DNA of 64,000 nucleotides from Penicillium oxalicum. Lineage: Eukaryota; Ascomycota; Eurotiomycetes; Eurotiales; Aspergillaceae. The notes under the pieces were generated by a model. It saw nothing but the letters and a program-made list of their open reading frames with translations. It searched no databases and was not told the DNA's origin. The stretch is taken from the NCBI RefSeq assembly GCF_001723175.1, contig NC_064650.1:5270001-5334000 (forward strand), in the 5' to 3' direction. Positions 1 through 13,100 of this stretch are shown here, in pieces. Position 1 is the stretch's first letter, and every line of letters starts with the position of its first letter. The translations under genes and the position numbers were made by a program.

Positions 1-918
1 AACGGCGAAAAGTGTAAGCTTACTTAGGTACCTGGGTAGTATTCTGCATCGTACATCCGTGCCAAGTTTATCAATCTGATAAGCAAGCCGCTTAATTCAT
101 CCTTGCCCGTGACCAGCCGAAACCACCGTCTCTCGCATTCGCGAAGGACGGGAATCTGCCTAGGCCAGTCGATATTAAGTAAGCCTCCCAAACCTGAGTA
201 CTCTAGGTAGTTTCCTCGTCCTTTCAGAACTACACGTCGGGTGCTGTATAATAACTAGGTGTCCCCTCATGCTAGTTGACTCAGGACAATGCACGTACAC
301 ACTTAAGACAGTCCTGTTCAAACGCAGCACCGGGGGGTGCGCGGAACGGCAATCTAGATCGAGAAAAATGCACCACGTACTCGAGCACAGAAAGTTCTGT
401 CATGTTGAATGGAGAGAAAAAAAGAAAAAACCAGGGTAAATGGATGTCTCGCTAACTAAATGAAGAAGTCCATGGAAATTTGAAAACATAAATGGGAAAC
501 AAGGAAAACACAAGAGTCATGGGGATCTAACCATGAAAGGAGTGTCAGTCAAAATGAAATGGACCTGTGGGGGAGAAAACGCCCATGCGCCGCTCACTGG
601 CTCGATTTATCCAAAGAATTCATAGGTATAGAAAATGAATGCCCTCGCAAGGGAGACCTCTGCGAGGCAGAGCGCAGGGTCTTACGGCCGCAGGAAGAGC
701 ATGCGTAAGCGCTGTGTGCGCTTGGTCGCAGGCGTTTCGGCAGGCGCATTGAAATTGGTAAGGGTGCTGAAGCGAGCATGCAGTATGCTGAAGAGATGGG
801 TGATGCAATGAGAGAAGGAAGAAGGGGGCCGAAAGACAGGGATCGTTAACGTCGTCAATATCATCGGAATTTCCAATCCGAGGTATTGTTGGTCGCGAGA
901 ATTGGAGTGGTACGGGAA
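1..918. other. Intergenic, left edge
   Basis: No open frame here resembles a protein and no tRNA-like B box was found. The right end is the 3' flank of the RBR ligase gene, which reads leftward. There is an A-rich stretch around 415-430. Nothing else is supported. Confidence 0.6.
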
Positions 919-2772
919 TCACCACTCAACGTTGAAGGTCCATTCTTCTGGACATGACATTAGCTTCACAGTCCCAATACGCCAATGGCTTCAAGAGACC
1001 CTTGCATGAACATACCATTTTTGAGGTTCTCCGCCGTGTCGCTCAGGAGAATGACCCGACGCTTGTTGCAATAGGCGGTCTTGTCAAGAATATCGACCTT
1101 GAGCTTAGCCAGTTCGGGAACAGGCTTCTCGAACATCTCGCTGAGACTCTCCACGGCCATTTCCAAGTCTTTTTGATTATCTTCAAAGATCTCCGTGAGA
1201 TTGTTACGAGCCAGATAGTAGGCAAATGCATATGTCCACTTCAACGTTTGACGGCACTGCTGAAGAGCTTGAGAGGCGGTGTCGAGGAATTGCACCTCGA
1301 TCCAGGAAAGACCAGACGCAGACTGCAAGCTCGTCATCTTCTTCTCAGTCTTGATGTAAAGATCCTTGTCCAACTTGGCAGACTGCTCGTGGTTCGCATA
1401 GCGGTTGTAGTAATGCAGGTAGCGTTCCAACGAGGCGCGGGATTTGGCTTGCGCACCGCGCGCTTCTGAACCGGACTTTTCCTCGTATCGGTTACAGTTG
1501 TACCAGCTGGTTCCGTGCTCGGCCCACAGCCCCATGCACATCCAACAGAACTCGTGTCGGCACTTTCGACAGGTCATGTGGTTGCAGCCACCATTCTTCT
1601 CGATGGTAGACTGGCACTTGGGGCACTCCTTTGTGTTTGCAGAGATCCAGTTGGCGGTCTCTGAATCATCTTCACACTTTTGCAACCACATCTTGACCAG
1701 CGTGCACGGAGCGGGCTGATGGTCGCTCAGCGAACAGCCAAAGCAGAATTCGTGTCCACAACGGCATTGTACGGTTGGTACAATGCGTCGAAGATCGCGA
1801 GCTTTGACCGCGCAGTCGACCGCGTAGATGCACTCGGGAGCCGGGCACCATCGCAGATTCTCCTTGTCGTCCACGTACGTTCGAGTAAGGAGGGCGCGAT
1901 AGCTGTGTCGGAAGAGAGAATGATACATTAGTCTGCAGCTTCTGTGATATCTCCACGCGGGGGAAAAGGGGGGAGGAGCTTAGTCTCCAGAAGGCGACGT
2001 ACCGTTCTTTCAAATCATCAGTCACCAAAAGATCGAGCGATTTGGAGTCCACGATTCGATGGCACTTTTCGCCAGGACATTGTATTCGAGCAGCTTCGCC
2101 TTCTGCCTTGATTTTCTGGGCCAAGTATTGCCGGTAGCAACCCACACAGAAGCGATGGCCACAACGCATCGCATAAGTCTCCATGTCACTCCCTTCGTCG
2201 CAGCAAATGTCGCACACGAAGCCCGGAATGATTTCTGTCCGCGCCACACTGTCGACGTTCTTCCCCAGGCCCGCATCTTCGAGCGTCTTGTCCTCGTGAT
2301 CCATGTAGTCTTCGATCAACTTTTCTTTCCGCCACCGGGCGTACCGGAGAAGGATAGCCGCCGACTCTGGGGGCAGACCCAGGATCGTGGAAACCTCGTT
2401 GACTTGCACCAACTGTTCCCGTTCAATGTCGACGGGAGCCAAGACCTCAAACTTGACCTCGTAGGGTTTGCGCTTCTGCTTCAGAAGGTCTTTGTCATCC
2501 GAAAAGCCGGCGTCCAGATCGCCAAAATCTAAAAGTATGGTTCAAGATGGGGGGGAAAACGTCAGCTTCATCGAGCCATGTAAGATGTGGTCTGATCCGA
2601 TCATGCTCATGACGTCAAATTAGGGACAGGAGTCACCAGAGGGATTGCCCACACGCCGAATCTATGATTTGATATCCAACGTACCTTCACCCAAGCTTTC
2701 ATCGTCACTGCCCTGCGTGTGAAAGGCATCCTGGCTCGAGACGTCGCTCATGAAATCATCGTCCGAATCCAT
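919..2772 (-). CDS. Ariadne-type RBR E3 ubiquitin ligase
   Basis: Four exons, 2772-2685, 2528-2003, 1902-1016 and 947-919, join to 509 aa. The order RING1 (C135, C138, C152, H154, C157, C160, then C180 and C185), IBR (about 224-266) and RING2 (from C298) is that of Ariadne/HHARI RBR ligases. C311, in the GGCNHM motif of RING2, matches the catalytic cysteine that accepts ubiquitin from the E2 as a thioester. An acidic start is followed by a UBA-like region (about 66-115), and the C-terminal helices form the Ariadne domain, ending in WTFNVEW. The last exon is only 29 nt and lies behind an intron with a CTAAT branch site. It was needed to recover the conserved end. The start is the first ATG in frame, but the frame stays open for about 320 nt upstream. 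Likely cytosolic or nuclear. Confidence 0.93.
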
Positions 2773-3803
2773 ACTGCCAGCTGTGGTTGCAGGCGTCGCA
2801 ATCCGACTCTTCTTGGTGTGCTGTGCGTCCAGCTGGGTCACTGTTTCTGAGTCTGAATCGAGAGAGGTGACCAGGGGCAGGTTGGAGGGAGACTTGGATT
2901 CAGGTGTCGTATCGGTGGCGGGTCCGGTGCGGGTAGTGGAAGCCTTGGTGGCGGCTTTGGGGGGAGACTGGTCGGTGTCCGCAATCGCCGCCTCGGCCGC
3001 CTTTCTCTTTCGCGTGAGGCGAGGCGTGGTGAAGAAGCGTGGCGACCACTGTGCCGACAATTTGAGCAAAGAAGGCCAGGTGATGGCGGAGTACAAGGTC
3101 TGTTTGGAGGAGGGAGGAGGGGAGAGGGGGAGGTTGCTGGTAGTGCAGAAAGAAGAGACTAGCGGAAGGGATAAGGTGTGACTGGTTGAAGATCACAGAG
3201 GGAAGAGAGGGGTTCAAGATGCAGCGGGAGCGGGAGAGCCACAACGTCACTCAAGTCAAAGGTGAGAACCCGCTTGGAGAGAGATCGGGAAGAGAAGGCG
3301 GTGGGTATTTTTTGAAGAGGAGAACCAGGACGTGGGAGTTTCAACTTCTGTCTGTTCGACTCGTGGACCAAGCGGAGGCAAAGAGTGGTTCCCGGACAAG
3401 AGGGGGGGGAAATTCAGTACAGTTGTGGAATCGGCTTAAGGGTTGAAGGATGAGACATACGGTACGATGCCCAGAAGGCAACGAGGCAACCTCCTCTTTG
3501 ACGGCATGATTGGGTCTGCAGAGAGTCTTTGTTTCACGGAGTATAGGTTCCTTCACACATGCGTTCATACGGTGATGACTGGGGGAGTATGCCGTCTTAT
3601 GCTTTTACCCAGGAGCATAGACGAATGGAGTGGCACTGGTGTGGATATGGACAGAGGGTGAGTGCCAGATACAGAGTAAAAGTTGCGAGGATAATGCCGA
3701 GATAGGATGGAGAATAAAAAAAAGTGTAATGCGCTCATCTCCGTATTGTTTCGTTTTGGAGTCAATTCATTATGGTCAAGTGGTGCACTTGGTCGACAAG
3801 TTT
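2773..3803. other. Intergenic: promoter of RBR ligase gene / 3' flank of GCD6
   Basis: This holds the upstream region of the RBR ligase and the 3' side of the eIF2B epsilon gene. The first 320 bp are open in the ligase frame and encode Lys/Arg-, Ser/Thr- and Asp-rich residues, but contain no ATG. The rest is purine-rich on the plus strand, so CT-rich on the ligase coding strand, as in many fungal promoters. No other gene is supported. Confidence 0.5.
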
Positions 3804-6105
3804 CTATTCATCGCCACTCTCTTCGTCCTCCTCCTCATCTTCGTCCTCGTCATCCTCGTCATCTTCCTCCTCTTCCTCGCTGCTCTCTTCTTCGGCATTC
3901 GCCAACCAGTCGACAAATTGCTGAGTCTGAGCTCGCACGGCCCGCATCTCCTCCGTGTTACTAGATCGCTCGTCATCCCACCATTGCTCATAAGCCTCCT
4001 CATCCACCAGCTCCAAGTCATAGAGCTCCTTGGCCGTAAACAGGAGAATGTTGGCACCCTTATTGCGGTGCACAAGGTCCTGCTGCAACTGAAGCAAAAA
4101 GTCCACCTGGTCCTTTTTCTCTTCCTTGTTGCGGTCAAATAAGGTGCGGTCCACAACCTCACGGTACTTGGTGAAGACCTCCTTGACGGCCTCGCCAGCG
4201 CCCTTGCCGTTCTCCATCAATTGTTGGATGTACTTCATGAAGGAGGAGACCACGGCCCGTCGGACCTGAACATCGGAGGCGTTGGCCGTCATACGCAGAC
4301 TGACTAGCTCCAACTGAACCACATCGGCAGAGGTACCCTCGCGCAGACTGTCAAACACACTGACTGAGGCATCGTGGTGGAAGTTATCTTGCTCCTCGCC
4401 ATCAGAGAAACTACTCCGCCCAGATCGCGGCCACGATCCCTCGGAGATCTCGGACGAAAGAGTTGAAATGGAGGCGTTTGACAGAGACAGACCGGGCATC
4501 CGGTACACCAGCCCGGAGGAGGCCACACTCATATCATCGTCATCCTCGTCTTCGTCTTCTCCGTGGATGAACTCGTAGCCCTCGCCACCCTGTCCAACCA
4601 CACTGGGATCACTAGGACCGACGCTCCCGTCGGACCGCGATCGAGTAATGCGCTTGCCGCTTTCAACCTTCACGCCGTCCGCGATTTTGACCCCGTAGGA
4701 GAGGAGAGCGCCTTGTCCAATGGAGCAATTCTTGCCAACCACCACCCCGTCAGCAATGATGGCACCGCGAACGTCGGAGCCATCACCGATGACCACATTG
4801 TCCCAAAGATAGGCCCCCTCGAGCTGGACATTCTTGCCAATCTTGCAATGGCGTCCCAGAATGGTACTATGCACCGTGGTTCGGTCACCAATACTCGTGC
4901 CACGACCAATGACGGTACGGCGGCCGAGCACGCATGAACGAGCCAGCGTGACTCCTTGCTCCTGGTACAGATTGCCCTTGCGCAGACTGTAGGTGTGGCC
5001 CGGCAGCAGATTGGTGTCAGGGCACAATGGGTACGCCCACCGCGACACAATGTCCTTGCTGATAGCATCATAGGCTCTCAGATTGCGTACGCGCGCCGCA
5101 TAGTCTTCTTTGATGATGTAGGTATGGATGGTCTTGCCGTTCAGCTCATAGTCCTTCAGCACACCGTAAAGATAATGTTTCCGGGGAGATTGGTAGTCGA
5201 AGCTGTCGGACCACAAGCTCAGCACGTCCGGGGTGCAAATATCAATGCTGCAGTCGATCAAATCTTGCCGAATATCCAGTTCAGAGTGAGACAGGATAAT
5301 ATCAGAGTCGATATTCAGGCGTGCGGGATGCTCATCCGAGTGGTGGTCGATTTCCTCATAATGCAGACAGCGGTCCTTTGTGGGGTCGATCACGAAGACG
5401 GGGGAGATAGAGGAGGCTTTGGCGCGATGGGTGCGGCCTGCTTCACGAAGGACCATGGTCATGATGGCATTTTTGTCGGACTCACGGCGCTTTCGGTGCT
5501 GCGACAGCGCGCCCTCGATGGGCATATTGCTAATAACATCGCCGCTCACGACGATAAAGTCTCCCGTAATAAGATGCTTGCCATCCAGGTCGCGCATGAC
5601 ATCGCCGACGGATGTAGAGTTGGACTTGAGGAAGGTCAACTGCTTGAAGGGTGAGGAGGGTGCTCGCCATTTGGAAATGCTAGAAAGAAATTGAGGTTAG
5701 CAAGACGGGGACCGACTGGGTGACAGGCGGCAGATCCATACTTGATGTATTTCTCTAACTGATCCGAATGAGCGCCGGCATAGAGAAACACCTCCTCGAC
5801 ACCTGCGTTGGCCAGGAACTCTAACGTGTATTCGATGAGGGGAGTGTTCGCCAGAGGTAAAAGACACTATATTCACGACATTCTCGTCAGCCTCAACCGC
5901 CCAAAGCCATGAGCTCAACGCCGATGAGCGCCGCTCGCTTGGAACAAAAGGATCCCGATTGACCACATACCCTTGGCTTATTGCGAGTAAAAGGCTCGAA
6001 CCTGGTCTCAAACGTGTCGGCAAGTACCACAGCCTGCAATGTATCCTCCACCTCCTCTGCGGTATTTTTGGGCTTTGAGCCACCACCTTTTTGCTTTGCA
6101 CCCAT
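3804..6105 (-). CDS. GCD6: Translation initiation factor eIF2B subunit epsilon
   Basis: Three exons, 6105-5971, 5866-5742 and 5679-3804, give 711 aa, the usual length for Gcd6. This is the catalytic subunit of eIF2B, which exchanges GDP for GTP on eIF2 in the cytoplasm. The N-terminus (about 24-250) is a nucleotidyltransferase-like domain starting QAVVLADTFETRF. Residues about 335-470 are left-handed beta-helix hexapeptide repeats (for example the stretch with GRRTVIGRGTSIGDR). A Ser/Asp-rich linker follows, then the helical W2/eIF5C domain (about 540-685) that carries the exchange activity, and a tail of almost only Glu and Asp, typical of the eIF2-beta-binding end. The frame closes exactly across both introns. 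The palindrome ATCACGTGAT lies 364 bp upstream of the ATG. Confidence 0.95.
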
Positions 6106-7468
6106 TTTTTGAGCGCAATTTGGGGCGGTTCGGGACAATCACAGCTTTCCCAAATGAGTCACGAAGTCACAGTCGAGGAAGAAAGATCACTGAAATCCTC
6201 GAGGGTGCAACAACAAGTTGCAAGAATAGCCTGAATACCAAGCACCAAAGCTCTCTTGGGAGGAAAAAGACAGAATTTGAAAGCGCTCAAGTCCACCGCG
6301 AAGCCACTAGATCAACTCTCGAATCTCGCAATCCACTCGACATTCGATATCAAAGAAAGGGCACAAAAAACCCCGCCAAGCCTCGGACGCCCACCGTATT
6401 GCAGTCTTTGCACTGTTTGATTCTTTTGCAACCTGGAACCTGGGCCGGGTCGTCCTATCTTATCTATGATCACGTGATACTACTTGCCTCAGTCACCCGC
6501 GACAAGCCACACGCGGCCGCAGCGAGTCCAGAACTCTTTCCACTGGGGAGGGTCTGGACCTGGGTGGACACCCCCGCCATCTACGCAATGCGATTCTGGA
6601 ACTCGGTCTAGACACGAACCTGTGTTCCTGTGTCCCACGCTGGCTGCCCCTTGGAGAGGATCGGCATCCGTAGAGGTTCGTCCGAGCGGCGTCCCCTCTG
6701 CGGGAAGGCGGGCGTAGTGGGGACCACAACCTTCAAGAGCTCTCCCCCTTGGGAAGTGGGAAATGATATGCGTGCCAAACCAATTTCGAGTGGCTATGAA
6801 TGCATGTGCGGGACGAAGTGCAGGTCCAGCCATGTGATTGCAAATGCGGTCATGGGATTTGATATGGAGTCCACAAGGTAGAGCATATTTTCCTTTACCA
6901 AGGTTATCGAGACATGCTCGGATACCTAGCTTCCAGCTCCCTCTGGAGACCAATAATGAGGTTGACAAAAGCAAAAAAGGCCTAAGAGGGGAAAAGGACA
7001 ACTTTTGAAAGAACTGGTATTGTTGGAATTGTGACCACCTTCGCACCAGATGGGAGAGCAATACTAAGCGCATGCTTGAAGCGCCGACACGGCAATCCTT
7101 AAAGTCATAAGAAACAAGTTCGCCATTCCAGAGGTGATAATGTTCCTCTTGCAAAATGAATTGTTGACCATATCTAAGATCCTGAACAGCGCTGGAAAAA
7201 GGACCCCTAGCAATGACGGTAATGAAGACAAGCCAAGGAATGTCGAGGGAGCAATGTGAGCAATATACGGTCAGAGACCTCAATATAGACAGTGGGAATC
7301 TTGGTATAATGAACAGGAATGGAAGAAAAAGAGAGAAAAAAAAAAAAAAAAAAAGGGAGGGGGGGGGAGAAAAGGTTATGGGAGGATCGGGGTCGTGTGC
7401 AGACGAATGGAGGAGGAGAAAGGGTGGTGGAGGGGAACAGAGTATATTAGACAATTACTCTCATCACA
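6106..7468. other. Intergenic: GCD6 promoter and SKN7 3' flank
   Basis: 1.36 kb without a believable gene. The long reverse frame across 6489-7454 is low-complexity and matches no family I know. A run of A followed by G lies near 7340-7370. The bHLH-type palindrome at 6469-6478 is the clearest regulatory candidate. Confidence 0.55.
6469..6478. promoter_or_regulatory. ATCACGTGAT palindrome upstream of GCD6
   Basis: A perfect 10-bp palindrome with a CACGTG E-box core, 364 bp upstream of the GCD6 start codon. CACGTG cores are bound by bHLH factors such as Cbf1. The same TCACGTGA core occurs upstream of two other translation-related gene pairs in this window. Binding is inferred. Confidence 0.5.
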
Positions 7469-10104
7469 TTAGCCAGGTCGCCCAGCCTGTACGGCCATCA
7501 TTGGTTGATTTTGTGAATACATGCGCTGTCGTTTGACGTTGGGGTTCTCTGTAGCACTGGACATTTCCGACATTTGTCGACGGTGTTGAGGCCGAGGGGG
7601 AGCCCCATTGGAAGGAACGGTGACTGTGGGTGCTGGGTATTGAACTCCATTTTGGTCGACTGCATACGCACCCGGCGGCGCGCCAGGTGCCGCCACGTAT
7701 TGACCGGGGACCGCAGACATCGGCTGTGGTACCGGAGCCATGCCGTGAAACTGACCCGGTGATTGCCAATTCGTCATTGAGCCACCCGGAGACTGACCAG
7801 GAGAGCTATTATCTTCTTTAATGGATTGTGTAGCCGATGGTTGAACGGCCAAGGTGCCGGCCGCCGCGGCCGGCGTGACGTCGAGGGATGGCGCCATCGT
7901 CTTGAGATGCACCAGATGTTTCTCCAGCATGCCAAGCAGGCTCTTGCGGGTGAAAGGCTTCGGCAGCACATCGTCCATGCCTGTTTGACTCGCATTTAGC
8001 TCCGGTAATCAAAAGCATGGCAAAGTGTGGTTCCGCCGGGTGGGGAACGGGCTTACCATGTTGGAAGTAGAGCTGAATATCGTCGCTTCGGATGTTCGAG
8101 GTCATCGCGATGATCGGTGTGCGATCAAACTGGCGGATGAGATGACAAGCGGATACACCATCGAGATTAGGCATGATGATATCCATCAAAATGAGATCAT
8201 ACTTCGAGCCCGCCTGCATTTTGTTGACGGCTTCCAGGCCGTCGAACTACGAAGCACATTGAAGGTCAGTCCGCGGTTTCAGGCTGATTCTGACGATTCG
8301 CCTGCGTCGAGGCTGGAAACTCACAGCGGTGTCTACGACACAATTAAAAGAATAGAGGAATTTGCCGCCGATCTGCCGACACGTCGCATCATCCTCAACC
8401 AGGAGAATATGAGGGCTGCGCACCCAGCCCGGGTCGACGTTTGTCGTCTTCTTACGGTTGCCGTTGTCCTGGAATCGTCGCGCATCGTTCGAATCCGCGT
8501 CGGGCTTGGTCGGCATGGGATACGGCACATTGTTGACATGTTCGCTGTACATTGGATCGATCCCGTTGGTGGCCCCCACCGGATAGACCACTTGTTCCAA
8601 GTCACTCCCCATCTTCGGATACGCCATGGCGGCGGCATTGGGCGGTGCGGTGGTCGCGGGGCGAGACACGGGTACCACGGCGGGCCGCCCAGAAGCATCC
8701 ATGGCCGGCGCAGCCGCCGGGGCTGTGGCCGACTTGGAGGCATCATTGGCGGTCTGGTCCATTGCCGCCATGTTGAATTGCATTTCCGAATTCATGTCGC
8801 TGAGCAACTTGGACGCTTGTTGTAGGGGAGAGGATGGCGCATCGTCCATCCCGCCCACCTGCGAGGGGCTCACGCCCGTGCCGCCTTGCGCCTGGAAGGC
8901 CAGGGCCTTGTTGTCTCGTCGCTGACGCGCATCCACCGAGAGAAGGTAGGTCATGAGCTGGTGGATCACATTTTCGTGGTTCAAGACTGTCTTCTGAACG
9001 CGCATGGATTCCTGGAGCATGAGCTGATGGTCGACCGTGAGTTGCGCGTATCGGTCTGAGAGATGCTGGATTTGTTGTTGTTGCGCGACGATTTGCTGGT
9101 TAAGTAAATCAATCTGTTGAGTTGGCGCCGACTCATCGGCCGGTTGAGTCGGCTTCCGAGGCGCCGGGGCCTTGCGGCGGATGTTGTCGAGGGAGTCCTT
9201 GCTGTTGGCTCGAAATTCGGGGTGTTTGAACTCCCATGCCTGTTCAGAGGGGCAAGGAACCGGGAGTCAGTCAGGATCGGGGGTTCAGGGCCAGACAAAG
9301 GGAGGGCAACCCAGAGACACCAAGTCTCCGGTGACGAATATGGTCCAGGGTGGGAGAGATTGGGAGGCTCGACAAAGGAACATCAGGAACGACCCTGGTC
9401 GGGTCGATTGCGACCTTACATTTTGTCCATACGGCGATTGTCCGTTTTCCTCATTGTTCTGGCGGACCTTGTGGAAATCGTATTTGTTGAGTTGGCGCAC
9501 GAAACTGGCAAAGTTGCTGTGCTTGAAATGTTTGGGCAGGATGGTCTTGGTGAATTTCTCACACTACATGGGTCCTGTGGTCAGTAACCTGGAATGCGAT
9601 CGCGCTCGGTGGCGATGATGGGCAAGTCCCCGGAGGGGGGGGAGGGTGGTAGGTGGTTGGCAAGTACCTCGAGGACCACGAAACTATCTCCTTCATCACC
9701 CCAGCGGACAATCGATGCATAGGAGGGGTCCTCCAGCATCCTATCAGCAGTGTTAGTCCATGACCGAAAGTCCGAGGCGCCCGTTGGCGACCAGGATGCT
9801 GCGTTCTTTGTGGCGGTGTCGTGGGTCGGGATGCAGGCGCATCGGAAGTGTGTCGCTATCCGTCGAGCGGCGGAGGAGACGGAGGTAGTGGTCGAGTGGG
9901 AGACAGGAAGACGACCGAGCGGACTCACTTGTATAATTTGCGCACCTGACCATCATGAGCAATCACGTTAGTTTTCTCCCTCTCAATCTTTTCCAACCGA
10001 CGCAGGCGATCACCGAGGCCTCTTGCACGAGATGGGGGGTCACATACAAAATCGCTGGAGTTGCCAGCGGGGGCGGAATTGGACGAGGTCTGGCCACCGT
10101 CCAT
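7469..10104 (-). CDS. SKN7: HSF-type response regulator transcription factor Skn7
   Basis: Seven exons, 10104-10048, 9945-9929, 9740-9668, 9563-9420, 9239-8325, 8246-8057 and 7980-7469, give 635 aa. Skn7 is a nuclear phosphorelay response regulator for osmotic, cell-wall and oxidative stress, fed by the Sln1-Ypd1 type relay and acting with Yap1. The HSF-type DNA-binding domain (about 18-118) includes VRKLYKML and [14 protein letters not shown] coiled coil spans about 136-197. The receiver domain (about 374-490) has acidic residues D380/D381, the phospho-acceptor D424 in [11 protein letters not shown]451 and K473. The C-terminus is Pro/Gln-rich. Exon 2 is a 17-nt microexon inside the first helix of the DNA-binding domain. 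The gene is divergent from a peroxiredoxin gene 3.3 kb away. Confidence 0.97.
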
Positions 10105-13100
10105 GCTGGGCTAGACGGGTCGCGACCGGTCGAACAAGCAGCAGGCTGGACCCGGCGGGCTGGCGGGTATACGGAGGGTAATAAGCAATGCAAAAAGCCA
10201 GCAGACCCAGAGGAACCAAGGATCACGGCTCTACGGCATCCGACGCGATTGACGACACGAGGGCGAGAACAAGGAATGTTCAGAATTTGCAGCTGGACGC
10301 GAAACCAGCCGAAGAGCGCTTTGCGCGTGTGGGGGGGAGGAAGGGGGGGGAAGGGAGAAGGGGAAAAAAAAGAGGACGGGAATAATAATTTCGCTGGACA
10401 AGAGACGAGAAGCGAACGGGTAAGGTGTTAAGGTACCCGTTCGGATGACTACGAGAAAAAAAGGACTTTGGTGGACGGGTAAAGCGTGGAGAGGGGGAGA
10501 GGAGGTTGGTGGAGGCAGAGACCAGAGACACCGAAAGGAACGCTTGACCCACGATCCGAAATTACGGCCAGTAGGAGTACGTGAGGAGTACTCCAGTCAC
10601 TACTCACGTACTCGGCACTGTACCTGGTCGACTATCAGGATGCACAGTGCGTGTTATTGTTCTACGAAGAGGCCATATCCGATAGGTAGTCCTGGACGTG
10701 ATCAAGTGACTGGACAGCACATGCGACACCAATTGTACAATGAGGCACTTCCCAAGATCACGCTGGAGAATCCACTGTCCTATCGAGCTCGAGGCCTCGA
10801 GATCCGATCGTTGGACAGGCGAGGGGCCGAGCAACTGGAAGACGTCAGCAGCACCAGCAGGGGACGCCGCCAGTCGCCCGGAGCATGATGGGATAAATGC
10901 ACCGTGACGAGATGACAAGATCAATCTGGGGACAACAGTAGCGGCCATGTCGGATGAGAGGATTTTATGAAAATGGAGTCTTTCAATCTTCATGGAAACA
11001 ATCTTCGTCCCAAACACGACCCGTGGACCTTGTTGATACAGCCAAAAGAAGGGATCATAAAGAATGGGGGAGGAAGAAAAAAAAAGAAATTCAAGACAAA
11101 GGAAATGTTGAAGCAAGAACCACGACTCCATCCACAAGGAAAGTCGGTGACCCTCTCAGATGAGAACTTCCAAGGATTTGTCCGATTTCCCACAGATGAG
11201 ATGGATCCGATCAAAGCGTGGGGTCTGCGGCATCTGTATGGCTAGGATCACCCATGGGATTTGGGATGGTGACTGAGATTTGAGTTCCTTGTTCTGATGG
11301 TGAGTTTCCCTGTTCGGCGGAATGATGCAAAGCCAGAGGAGAATTTCGTGTTGTCTCTCGGGTTCGAGTCCATCAGAACCGGCACGGGCACTTGGGTTCA
11401 GTTCTCATTCACTGCCGCACGTCTTCCGTATGTTTACTCGATCGCCATGGCCGGCAGAATCTGTCTTCAGTGGGTAGGAGGCACCGTGCAGACCATCTCC
11501 GAGACTGATCACGTAGGGTGTCCACCGGTATGGCGGATGATCTCCTTGAAGTGTACTTCAGATGCTTTCATTGCCCCTCCTCTGGAATCTCTGGAGAAAC
11601 AACCGTCGGCACCAGCGGTCCGACAGCAGACCGCCCGTTCTCGGATCTCCATGCAGACTTGGGGGGGCAGGCTGGCCAAGAGACATGCATTTGCCCAATG
11701 CCACGGTCAGTGCGCCCACGATGCACGAGCGGAGGCGGGCTCCGCGCCATCGTCCACGACAAACGTTAAATCACCAACTGCCCCTTTCCCTTCTCGACCC
11801 GATAGCGATCGGGATGTGTTAGGCAGATACAACATGGAGAGCCTTGGCTGGAGAGACCCGATTCTTGGGAGAGCGGGACCCGCATTACACGCTCGTGGTC
11901 AAATATACGCTGTCGATCCTTACTATTCGGTGTCGAGACGAAATCACTCGATGGGACAACCTGGTCCAGCATAGTCGGGCATCAGTCCATTTGAAGTCGG
12001 AAATTTTGTGGAAAAAAAAAAGGAGACAGAGAGGGGGGGTAAAGATCAAAACAGGAAGACAAAAGGCTACACACTTTCTCCACGGGACATCCTTCATCAT
12101 CTACTCATCAATAATAATCGGTTGAATCATCGGTCAACAAGGTGTTTTTGGCTCAGGCGGGGCCCTTTTTATCCGGAAGTATGCCTGCTCGGCCGAAGAT
12201 TTTGATTGGGAGACGCGATGGGCTTCCTCTTCCATCAAAGGCAGCCGGAACAGCTCCACCGTGCGGAGCAACATCCCTGGTCGGCAGTGGGTTGGATGAT
12301 GGATCTGTTCTCTGTCAACGGGAGAACCAAGTGAACCAGAGATAGAATGGGAGGGTGCTCGGGCGCGATTCCGCCCCAAGTCAATCTGCGAAGATGGAAA
12401 ATGGGCAGCACCAGGCTACACACACGATGCATCCGGTTCGACAGAGATCGTGATGTATCTGGAGCGGCGGTATTGGACCTTGGAGGAGTAATTTGCAATG
12501 AGGGGAAGTGAGACGATCTTTCATGTATAGCTCCCGGCTTCGTGATCATTCCTGGCTCAGTCGGACGTGTTCCTCTCTCTCTCTTTCTCCGGGTGAACTC
12601 CGGGCGGTTGTGCGGGACTCGGTCGAAGTATATGACCAGGTGATTACCTACCAGTGGTCCTGCCCACCTGAGACGAGACAGCACGACCCTTAATACGTAC
12701 TACTAAGAATACGCGACCCATGAGTACCCTCCGTCTGGGGGTCTCTAATAGCCTGCATTGTACTACAGACCTCCTCCTAGAAGACAAATGATATCCATCC
12801 ACTGCAAAGAAGTCAGATTCATGTCTGAGTGTTCGGCACGGCTGACGACCATCCAATGCTGGGATGCCATCGCAGCCATGTGCTCCTCTGGAATATCTCG
12901 AGTTGGATTCAACCTCGGCTGAACTACTTACCGCAACTCTCGCGTCACTAGGGAGGTGCCTCGCACAATATGCCAAGAAAAACATGAGTCCATGTTTCTT
13001 TTTCTGATCTTTCCATCCACAGGGGGGAAGGGCATATCGATTTTCTCCTAGCTGAGAGATAGATGGCTGGTCTATCTATGATATTCATTCCAGAACACCT

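Noticed and set aside
6489..7454. 321-codon reverse open frame upstream of GCD6
   Set aside because: It is low-complexity (Pro, Phe and Ser runs from polypurine DNA), begins inside homopolymers and resembles no family.
11355..11372. GGTTCGAGTCC, a tRNA B-box-like string
   Set aside because: No A box at the right distance and no pairing acceptor stem were found.
11297..11974. 225-codon forward open frame in the SKN7/peroxiredoxin intergenic region
   Set aside because: Its composition is irregular, it has no recognisable domain, and overlapping frames of similar quality exist nearby.
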